A stretch of 64,000 bases of DNA from Streptomyces chartreusis NRRL 3882 (GTDB taxonomy: Bacteria > Actinomycetota > Actinomycetes > Streptomycetales > Streptomycetaceae): assembly GCF_900236475.1 (NCBI RefSeq), contig NZ_LT963352.1, positions 1,364,001 to 1,428,000 on the forward strand. The letters are read 5' to 3'. Position numbers and translations under genes: made by a program. The notes below the pieces were generated by a model. It was not told where the DNA came from. It worked only from the letters and a program-made list of their open reading frames with translations, and did not search any database. Positions 57,914 through 64,000 of this stretch are shown in pieces (positions within the stretch are counted from its first letter, which is position 1; the number at the start of each line of letters is the position of its first letter).

Positions 57914-57966
57914 ACGTAAGATCTTTGCGCACGCCCCCACACACGAACGTAAGATCTTTGCGCACG
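57914..57966. promoter_or_regulatory. Two exact 20-bp direct repeats, 33-bp period, in the SARP-glycosyltransferase gap
   Basis: ACGTAAGATCTTTGCGCACG at 57914-57933 and again at 57947-57966. The period of 33 bp equals three helical turns of 11, the spacing style of SARP and other tandem activator sites. Each copy also contains the palindrome AAGATCTT. Confidence 0.75.
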
Positions 57967-58098
57967 TTCGCGAATATGACCGCTTATCGACGCATTGACG
58001 ATCACCATGTTCGAAATTTCGCACGGCGCAAGAGAATGCGTGGTGTAGCGTGACCGCATTCCCCCGACGATTCGCTGCCGTGGAGGTGTGATCACGCA

Positions 58099-59388
58099 AT
58101 GCGCGTTACGCTGACGACACTCGGAGCACGCGGCGACACTCAGCCGTTCGTGACGTTGGGACATGAATTGAGATCCCGTGGTCACGACGTTCGCATCGCC
58201 GCCCCGGCAGTGTATTCCGATGTCGTACACGAGGCCGGACTCGAATTGATACCGCTGCCCGGAGATCCTGGGGAATTCCTGCCCGGAAGGGCGTGGAAGT
58301 CCCTCGACGAGGACCGGCTCGCCGCCCGGGTGGGACGCACCACCTCCGCCGTCCGCCTGTCCCGTGCCCTGAGCGTGCTCCCCCAGCACACCCTGGAGGA
58401 CCGCCGGGAGCTCGTCGAGCTCCTCGGCTCCGCGTGCAAGGGCGCCGACCTCGTCGTCAACTCCGTGCTCACCCGCCCGTACCACCTGCTCGTCGAGGAC
58501 CCCACGCCCTGGGCCGCCGTATGCCTGATCCCCCAGTCGAGCACCGGTGCGTTCCCCGCCTTCGGCGCTCCCCCGCTTCCGCTCGGTTCCCCGTACAACC
58601 GGCTCACCCACCTGGCGCGCCGGCAGTGGGAGTGGCACTGCGCGCGCGGGCCCGTGAACAGGGTCCGGCGAGGCAGCGGGCACCGCCCGCTCGGCCTGCG
58701 GTCGCCGCTGCGGGCGATGGGCGAGAAGAACCCGATCCTGTATCCCTTCAGCCCCAGCCTCGTACCGCCGCCCGCCGACTGGCCGGCCAACTGCCACATG
58801 ACCGGGTTCTGGTACTGGGACCGCACGACCTGGGAGCCCTCGGCCGACCTCCGCGCCTTCGTCGAGGAAGGGTCGCCGCCGGTGGTCTTCACCATGGGAA
58901 GCCTCTGGCCGCTGCACCGGAGGTACGGGATTTTCGCGATGGCGTGGGAAGCGGTGCGCAAGGCCGGCCGACGCATGGTCTTCGTCGGCGCCGACGACGG
59001 GGAGGAGTTGCCCCCCGGCGTCTTCCAGGTCACAGAGGCGGACCACCGCTGGCTCTTCCCCCGGGCCTCCTGCGTGATCCATCACGGCGGTCTGGGGACC
59101 ATGTCGCAGGCCCTGCGCGCGGGCGTCCCGCAGATGTCCGTCCCAGCGCTGGTCGACCAGCCCTACTTCGCCGAGCGCCTGACGGAGTTGGGCGTGGCGT
59201 CGGCCCCGGTCCCCCTGGCCGGGCTCTCGGCCCCGAAGTTCGCGGCGTCCGTCGACGAGTGCCTGCGCAATCCGGATCTCGTGCGCCGGGCGGCCCAAGT
59301 GGCCCGCAGCGTACGGCAGGAGCCTGGTGTGACTCGGGCGGCGGAGGCCCTGGAGAGCTGGGTCGGCGCGGGCTGCCCCGGTATGTGA
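58099..59388 (+). CDS. GT1-family glycosyltransferase (macrolide/sterol glucosyltransferase type)
   Basis: 429 residues, GT-B fold. MRVTLTTLGARGDTQPFVTLGHEL is the family N-terminus (positions 1-24); the donor-binding end has VIHHGGLGTMSQALRAGVPQ (about 330) and VDQPYFAERL. Typical transferases of this type attach a nucleotide sugar to polyketide or terpenoid products, or inactivate macrolides. It is divergent from the SARP gene and at the edge of a type II polyketide cluster; it may glycosylate the product or protect the host. No sugar-biosynthesis genes are visible in the window. Confidence 0.88.
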   Translation: MRVTLTTLGARGDTQPFVTLGHELRSRGHDVRIAAPAVYSDVVHEAGLELIPLPGDPGEFLPGRAWKSLDEDRLAARVGRTTSAVRLSRALSVLPQHTLEDRRELVELLGSACKGADLVVNSVLTRPYHLLVEDPTPWAAVCLIPQSSTGAFPAFGAPPLPLGSPYNRLTHLARRQWEWHCARGPVNRVRRGSGHRPLGLRSPLRAMGEKNPILYPFSPSLVPPPADWPANCHMTGFWYWDRTTWEPSADLRAFVEEGSPPVVFTMGSLWPLHRRYGIFAMAWEAVRKAGRRMVFVGADDGEELPPGVFQVTEADHRWLFPRASCVIHHGGLGTMSQALRAGVPQMSVPALVDQPYFAERLTELGVASAPVPLAGLSAPKFAASVDECLRNPDLVRRAAQVARSVRQEPGVTRAAEALESWVGAGCPGM

Positions 59389-59426
59389 CCGTCCCAGGGC
59401 CGGGGACGGCGGCGATCGCGAGGAGC

Positions 59427-59455
59427 GGCCCCGGGGAACGCAGTTCCCCGGGGCC
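59427..59455. terminator. Strong hairpin terminator after the glycosyltransferase gene
   Basis: Perfect 13-bp arms GGCCCCGGGGAAC and GTTCCCCGGGGCC with a 3-base loop, between converging genes. Confidence 0.85.
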
Positions 59456-59474
59456 CCTCGTCATCGCGTTCGGA

Positions 59475-60248
59475 CTACGAACCGCCGTCCACGTGGACGT
59501 TCTCGCCGCAGATGTTGCCGTTGGCCGCGGAGGCGAGGTAGGCGATGCAGCGCGCCACCTCCTGCGGGGTGCTGAAGCGCCCCGACGCGATGCGCGACTG
59601 GAGGACCTCCAGTCTCTCCTTGGTCAGCACCCTCTCCAGTTGTTCGTTGAGGATGCCGCCCGGCGTCACCACGTTGGTCAGGACGCCCCGCCGCCCGTAC
59701 TCCACGCCCAGACTCCTGGCGACGCCGAGCAGGGCCGCCTTGGTCGCACCGGCCGCCGTCTCGAACGGCGCGTCACCGGCCCACCCTCGTTCACAGCCCA
59801 GCGAGGACACCAGTACGACCCGTCCCCAGCCCGCCGACGCCATGAGGGGGATGACACGCTGAACGGTGAAAAGGGTCGACTCCAGATCGGTACGGACGCG
59901 CCGCCGGACGTCGTCCCTCGGCAGCGTGTCGAAAGGCGTCGTGGCCAAGGGCGCCGGCGGGGACATGGCGTTGGCCACCAGGATGTCCACCGAGCCCCAG
60001 GCCGACACGACGGCGTCGACGCACTCGTCGATCACGTCGGGCGACTCCAGGTCGTAGGCCACCGCCATGGCCCGCCCGCCCGCGCGTTCGATGTCGTGCA
60101 CGAGGTTCTTCGCCGCAGCCTCGTTCGAACGGTAGGTGACGGCCACGCGGGCGCCCTCGGCGGCCAGCGTCCGGCAGGTGTGCGAACCGACACCGATGCC
60201 CGAACCGCCCGTGACCAGTGCCACCTTGTCCTTGATTCCGAGATCCAT
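59475..60248 (-). CDS. Short-chain dehydrogenase/reductase-fold protein lacking the catalytic Tyr
   Basis: 257 residues with the SDR cofactor motif VTGGSGIGVGSHT (near residue 14) and catalytic-type Ser in VLVSSLG. In place of the YxxxK motif it reads AGATK (in ETAAGATKAALLG), so Tyr is Ala. The C-terminal HVDGGS end is intact. AAGGTGG precedes the ATG. It may bind NAD(P)H and a polyketide without normal reduction, or use another acid. It is last in the minus-strand operon of the polyketide cluster. Confidence 0.85.
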   Translation of the reverse strand: MDLGIKDKVALVTGGSGIGVGSHTCRTLAAEGARVAVTYRSNEAAAKNLVHDIERAGGRAMAVAYDLESPDVIDECVDAVVSAWGSVDILVANAMSPPAPLATTPFDTLPRDDVRRRVRTDLESTLFTVQRVIPLMASAGWGRVVLVSSLGCERGWAGDAPFETAAGATKAALLGVARSLGVEYGRRGVLTNVVTPGGILNEQLERVLTKERLEVLQSRIASGRFSTPQEVARCIAYLASAANGNICGENVHVDGGS

Positions 60249-60289
60249 GCTTCCACCTTTCGGCTGTCGTTCGGCCTTTCGGCTGTCGC

Positions 60290-61054
60290 TCAGCGGACCA
60301 CCGCGCCGCCGCTCACGTGCACGTCCTGTCCGTTCACGACCTGGTTGGCGGCCGAGCCGAGGACGACCACCATGGTGGCGACGTCGGCCGCCTCGACGAG
60401 GCGGCCCTGAGGGGACAGCGCGACGAACTCGTCCCGGTAGTCGGGGAACCACGGCTTGGTCACGTTGGTCTCGGTGCGGGTCAGACCGAGCACGACCACG
60501 TTGCACAGGATGTCGGCGTCACCCGCCGAGAACGCCAGTGACCGGTTGAACCCGTGCAGCGCGGCCTTGGCGGCGCCGTAGAACTCGAATCCCTTCTTGC
60601 CCTGGGAGACCAGGCTGCTGGACACCTGGACGATGCGTCCCCACCCCGTCTCCCGCATCTGCCCGAGCGCGGCCGACGAGAACTCGACAGCGGTCTCGAC
60701 GTTCAGACGCAGCACCTCGCGCCAGGGCACGGCGTCGAGTTCCCCGATGTCGAGCGCCGGCGCCGCCGGCTGGAACAGGGCGTTGTTCACCAGCACCTGG
60801 ACCGGCCCGGCCCACCGGTTCACCGACCGTACGACGTCGTGGACACCACCGTTCTCACCCATGCGGTGGGGCACCGCGAGGACGCGTCCGTCCCCCTCGC
60901 GTTCGAGATCCTCGGCGGTCTGCCGGTCGGAGTGGTAGGTGAAGGCCACCTTGGCGCCCTCGGCGGCGAACGCCCGTACGAGTTCGCGTCCGACGCCTCC
61001 GCTGCCGCCGGTGACCAGGACCGTCCGGTCCCGCAACGCCAGGTCCACGCTCAC
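60290..61054 (-). CDS. Short-chain dehydrogenase/reductase (ketoreductase type)
   Basis: 254 residues with VTGGSGGVGRELV, NNA motif (VLVNNALFQ), Ser in IVQVSSS and intact YGAAK catalytic motif. It is therefore an active SDR, likely a polyketide keto-reductase. The GTG at 61054 overlaps the amidohydrolase stop (GTGA). It lies 41 bases before the Tyr-less SDR gene, and the two may act together. Confidence 0.88.
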   Translation of the reverse strand: MSVDLALRDRTVLVTGGSGGVGRELVRAFAAEGAKVAFTYHSDRQTAEDLEREGDGRVLAVPHRMGENGGVHDVVRSVNRWAGPVQVLVNNALFQPAAPALDIGELDAVPWREVLRLNVETAVEFSSAALGQMRETGWGRIVQVSSSLVSQGKKGFEFYGAAKAALHGFNRSLAFSAGDADILCNVVVLGLTRTETNVTKPWFPDYRDEFVALSPQGRLVEAADVATMVVVLGSAANQVVNGQDVHVSGGAVVR

Positions 61055-62112
61055 GCCCCGCCCGCCATGGCCAGCCGCCGGTAGTGATCGCGGGCGTTGC
61101 CGTGCAGCACCTGCTGCCGGTCCTCCTCGCCGAGCGTGCCGAGCAGGTGCCGGGCGGCGCTTTCGTACCGGTGCGGGAAATCGCTGCTGTACATCAGGAC
61201 GCGCGGGGCCTCGCACAGGGCCGCTGCCTCCCGGAGCGCCTCGTCGTCCGGCGGCAGGTGAGCCGGCTCCAGGGTGAACCTGACGCGGTCACGGACGAGA
61301 TACGAGGGTTCGCGGTCCAGCCACGGCACCTCCCGCCACAGGCTCTTCCAGTCCTTGTCCAGCCGCCACAGCAGCGGGGCCAGCCACGAGAAGCCGCATT
61401 CGGCGACCGTCAGGCGCAGCCCGTCGACGCGGGCCAGAACACCACTGGAGACGAGGCTCACGAGCTGGTTCTGCGCGGCGCGGTGCTGGTCGACGACCAT
61501 GTCCTCCACGAAGCTGCCGTGGTATCCGGTCGGTGAGGCGCTCAGGCCGGTGCGGCCGCCGGAGTGCAGACAGACCACGAGGCCGGCCTCGGCTGCCGCC
61601 TCCAGGACAGGCCGGAACGACGGTTCCCCGTAGCGGAACTCGTTGCGCACCGGCAGGAGGATCCGCACGAAGCGAGGGTTTTCCGCGACGCGTTGGATCT
61701 CGGTCACGGCCTCCTCGACATCCAGCGTCGGTATCACGGCGCTGCCGAAGAGCCGCGGATCCTCGTCGAGCAGGACATCGGCCGTCCAGGAGTTGACCGC
61801 CCGGGCCCCGACCGCTTCGAACTGCGCGCTCCTGCTGAAGTCGAAGAGCACCGTACAGGTGAGGACGGCAGCCGCCACCGGGCCGTGCTCGTCCTGGTCC
61901 AGCGCTGCGAGCTCCGCGGCCCGGGCCGGAGTGCGGGCATCGCCCTGCGGAGCCTCGTCGGGGGGCGGGTAGTCGCCGCGCTGCCGGGCGGTCAGCCGCA
62001 CCCCGCCTTCCTCGGCGTACCGCTGCCAGTACTGCGGCAGATAGGCCGCGAGCTCCGCGAAGTCCGAGGGTGCGACGTGCACGTCCGTGTCGATGAGCCC
62101 GTTGGTGGTCAC
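61051..62112 (-). CDS. Amidohydrolase-2 family protein (ACMSD/decarboxylase-like), copy 1
   Basis: 353 residues of the amidohydrolase family 2 TIM barrel. DTDVHVAPSDF holds the first metal motif (DxH type), VCLHSGG the middle His, and YSSDFPH the final Asp. Such proteins are often decarboxylases or hydrolases of aromatic acids. GTG start overlaps the stop of the second amidohydrolase gene (GTGA). Presence of two paralogues next to a ketosynthase is unusual; the substrate is unknown. Confidence 0.86.
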   Translation of the reverse strand: MTTNGLIDTDVHVAPSDFAELAAYLPQYWQRYAEEGGVRLTARQRGDYPPPDEAPQGDARTPARAAELAALDQDEHGPVAAAVLTCTVLFDFSRSAQFEAVGARAVNSWTADVLLDEDPRLFGSAVIPTLDVEEAVTEIQRVAENPRFVRILLPVRNEFRYGEPSFRPVLEAAAEAGLVVCLHSGGRTGLSASPTGYHGSFVEDMVVDQHRAAQNQLVSLVSSGVLARVDGLRLTVAECGFSWLAPLLWRLDKDWKSLWREVPWLDREPSYLVRDRVRFTLEPAHLPPDDEALREAAALCEAPRVLMYSSDFPHRYESAARHLLGTLGEEDRQQVLHGNARDHYRRLAMAGGA

Positions 62113-63185
62113 GCCGCCACCTCCGCGGGGATGCGGTACAGCGACTCCGCGTTGGTGCGCAGCACCGCCTCACGGAGTTCCTTGGGCAGGTCCTTCAGGG
62201 CGTGGTCCGGGGCGTCGAAGTCCCAGTGCGGGTAGTCGGAGGCGAACAGCAACCGGTCCTCGATGTCCGCCTGCCGGATCGCCCGGGGCAGATCGCGCGC
62301 CCGGGGAGGCTCCTCGATGGGCTGGGTCGTCAGCCAGAAGTGTTCCCGGAAGTACTCCGAGGGCAGTTTGCGCAGGCCGGGCAGGTCGCTGTGCCAGGTG
62401 CGGTACAGCGCGTCCATGGACCATTGCAGCGGGCCGGCCCAGGCGATCCCGCCCTCCACCAGTACGACGCGGAGTTCGGGGAACCGCTCGAAGGTGCCGC
62501 CGAGGACGAGGCTCATGACCACCGACTGCATCTCCCCGCTGAACTCGCAGTGCTCTTCGAGGTAGTAGCTCGGTGGTCCGGTGAGCCGGTAGCTCGGCAC
62601 GCCTCCGCTGTGCACCCCCAGAGGCAGCCCCGTCTCACAGGCGGCCTCAAGGACGGGCCAGTACTTCGGAGAGCCCATGGGGAGTTCGGTGTTGGCGGGG
62701 GCGAGCACCTGCTGGAACCTGGGGTCGGCCGCCCGGCGCCGTATCTCCTCGGCCGCCATGACCGGCGTCTCGAACGGGACGGACACGGAGCCGATGAAAC
62801 GGCCGTCCTTCTCGAGGAACCGGTCCGTGAGCCAGTCGTTGAGGCCCCGGCACAGGGCATCGGAGAATTCGGCATGCTCGGCGCCGAAGCTGTGGGCGTG
62901 CAGAGGAATCAGCACGGCGGCGGCGAGGTCATAGAGATCGAGGAGTTGCTCCTTCATCAGATCGACGTCGTTCCCGGGAAAGGTGTCGGGCCAGGCGTCC
63001 CTTCGGTAACCGCCGTTGCGCATACGGGGATAGACACTTCCCGGCACCGGGGGCCTGATCCCGTACTTCTCGAACTTGGTCCGCCACACGGGTGGCAGAT
63101 ACGCACTCACCTCCCCGGGCATGACGAAGGGGTGGACATCGGCGTCCACTGCTTTGGTGAACTGTTTCCTCGACAGGGAAACCAC
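62109..63185 (-). CDS. Amidohydrolase-2 family protein (ACMSD/decarboxylase-like), copy 2
   Basis: 358 residues if the GTG at 63185 is right; the ribosome site AAGGAA abuts it, so the true start may differ slightly. Metal motifs DADVHPFVMPG, GVHSGGV and FASDYPHWD match the family and the neighbouring paralogue. It is 41 bases after the Rieske gene and overlaps the following amidohydrolase, thus part of a five-gene minus-strand operon. The pair may form a heteromeric enzyme acting on the polyketide (inference). Confidence 0.85.
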   Translation of the reverse strand: MVSLSRKQFTKAVDADVHPFVMPGEVSAYLPPVWRTKFEKYGIRPPVPGSVYPRMRNGGYRRDAWPDTFPGNDVDLMKEQLLDLYDLAAAVLIPLHAHSFGAEHAEFSDALCRGLNDWLTDRFLEKDGRFIGSVSVPFETPVMAAEEIRRRAADPRFQQVLAPANTELPMGSPKYWPVLEAACETGLPLGVHSGGVPSYRLTGPPSYYLEEHCEFSGEMQSVVMSLVLGGTFERFPELRVVLVEGGIAWAGPLQWSMDALYRTWHSDLPGLRKLPSEYFREHFWLTTQPIEEPPRARDLPRAIRQADIEDRLLFASDYPHWDFDAPDHALKDLPKELREAVLRTNAESLYRIPAEVAA

Positions 63186-63226
63186 TTCCTTCCCGGGGAA
63201 TGTGCCGAACGACGTAGGGGACGGAA

Positions 63227-63682
63227 TCACCGTGGCGGCCGGTCCGGCCGGCGGGAGGTGTCGACCACGACGTACCGGTCCTGGACGCGCACCTCGTAGG
63301 AATCCGCGACGAACGGTCCCGGGGACCGGCCCGGGGCCGGGGAGCCGGCCGGCTCCGCCGTGACGCTGACGTGGTAGCCGCGGGCCGGGGGATGGTCCGC
63401 CCCGAAGTAGGACTGTCCCGTCCGGATGTCGTACTCCCAGCCGTGCCAGGGGCACGCGACGAACCACGTCTCCTCGTCGACGTCGACCCGGCGGCCGTCC
63501 TGGGCCGACAGGTTGGGCAGTACCTTGCCCGCGCAGAGGGGAGCGCCCTGGTGCGGACAGTAGTTGCGCAGCGCGTAGTACTCATCGTTGATGCGGAACA
63601 CGCCGACCGTTCTGTTCCCGATCTGGACGATCTTGGCGCGGCGTTCCTCGAATTCGGTGACCGTGCCCACGACGTACTGCAT
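63227..63682 (-). CDS. Rieske [2Fe-2S] protein
   Basis: 151 residues with both Rieske cluster boxes: [11 protein letters not shown] (Cys-x-His) and [10 protein letters not shown] (Cys-x2-His). No catalytic oxygenase domain follows, so it is a ferredoxin-like or small Rieske subunit; a Ser/Pro-rich tail ends the chain. It leads the minus-strand operon and is divergent from the ketosynthase gene. It could deliver electrons to an oxygenase elsewhere in the cluster. Confidence 0.88.
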   Translation of the reverse strand: MQYVVGTVTEFEERRAKIVQIGNRTVGVFRINDEYYALRNYCPHQGAPLCAGKVLPNLSAQDGRRVDVDEETWFVACPWHGWEYDIRTGQSYFGADHPPARGYHVSVTAEPAGSPAPGRSPGPFVADSYEVRVQDRYVVVDTSRRPDRPPR

Positions 63683-63848
63683 GCCGGGTGCGTTCCCTTC
63701 TCATGTCGCTGACTGCGGTCAGGGTGGCTCCCGGTACTCGCGAAATCCTCGACCATCGCTCAGCCGCGGGCGCGAGCCGATTTCGAGGCCCGCTCGAGCA
63801 AACCGGCAGACGATCGAGGAACAGCATCTACAGCTCAGGAGGCCGGCT

Positions 63849-64000
63849 GTGACACGAGTGGTGGTTACCGGGCTCGGTGTTCGCGCCCCAGGCGGGTCGG
63901 GGGTGAAGGAATTCTGGAGTCTGCTCAGTGAAGGACGCACCGCGACTCGGGGGATCACCTTTTTCGATTCTTCCCCCTTTCGTTCGCGCGTCGCCGGTGA
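63849..64000 (+). CDS. Type II polyketide ketosynthase alpha subunit (start only)
   Basis: The first 50 codons of a gene that runs off the window. AGGAGG stands 6 bases before GTG 63849. The translation begins [16 protein letters not shown] and continues with [22 protein letters not shown] and SPFRSRVAG pieces, the hallmark N-terminus of the KS-alpha of aromatic polyketide synthases. The active-site Cys lies beyond the window. It marks the start of a minimal PKS. Confidence 0.85.
   Translation, partial: MTRVVVTGLGVRAPGGSGVKEFWSLLSEGRTATRGITFFDSSPFRSRVAG

Overview
The window is very GC-rich, with GTG/TTG starts, clear Shine-Dalgarno sequences and many 4-base stop/start overlaps. Its gene content is that of a Streptomyces chromosome. 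The order transketolase-transaldolase-zwf-opcA-pgi-gnd next to a GTP cyclohydrolase II / pterin-synthase-like cluster matches what I remember of the S. coelicolor SCO6650-SCO6663 region. I saw no tRNA, rRNA, CRISPR array or insertion sequence.

Layout. 0-1.4 kb: secreted GH16 beta-1,3-glucanase. 1.5-11.6 kb: AraC regulator divergent from a pentose-phosphate/glycolysis operon (tkt, tal, zwf, opcA, pgi, gnd, histidine phosphatase). 11.6-16.7 kb: shikimate/quinate catabolism (dehydroshikimate dehydratase fused to an HPPD-like domain, shikimate dehydrogenase, TetR regulator, MHS importer), with two similar palindromes in front of the catabolic and transporter genes. 16.7-21.6 kb: glyoxalase-fold proteins, an ArsR regulator with a perfect operator palindrome, a serine hydrolase and a pair of saccharopine dehydrogenases. 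21.7-28.9 kb: an orphan-looking cluster built around a GTP cyclohydrolase II whose key Tyr is Met120, a creatininase-family hydrolase, a pterin-synthase homologue lacking a metal ligand, a glycosyltransferase, a methyltransferase, a membrane protein, a BchC-like dehydrogenase and a CDP-alcohol phosphatidyltransferase. 28.9-33.8 kb: HxlR/RidA pair, lipoprotein, CooC/MinD-like ATPase with a small partner, alpha/beta hydrolase. 33.8-40.4 kb: beta-1,3-glucan utilisation (GH1 beta-glucosidase, sugar ABC importer, secreted GH55 exo-glucanase). 40.4-44.7 kb: EF-G paralogue preceded by an unlisted 32-residue leader ORF, YceI protein, NmrA-type reductase. 44.8-49.0 kb: an operon of subtilisin-like protease, metallo-beta-lactamase-fold protein and patatin lipase. 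49.2-55.7 kb: resorcinol/hydroxyquinol catabolism with a divergent Fis-type regulator carrying a large internal repeat expansion. 55.8-64.0 kb: the left edge of an aromatic (type II) polyketide cluster: Nramp transporter, SARP activator, glycosyltransferase, two short-chain dehydrogenases, two amidohydrolases, Rieske protein and the first 50 codons of the ketosynthase alpha subunit.

Strongest leads: (1) the 21.7-28.9 kb cluster, which by family knowledge should start from GTP through a formylated pyrimidine to an unknown product; (2) an identical 22-nt palindrome-containing sequence in front of two unlinked genes, one of them the repeat-expanded regulator; (3) 38 consecutive in-phase 15-bp repeats inside that regulator; (4) the protease/MBL/patatin operon, which resembles conflict-system effectors; (5) a leader-peptide ORF in front of the EF-G paralogue. 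Names and roles come from reading motifs and from memory of families; no database search was run.
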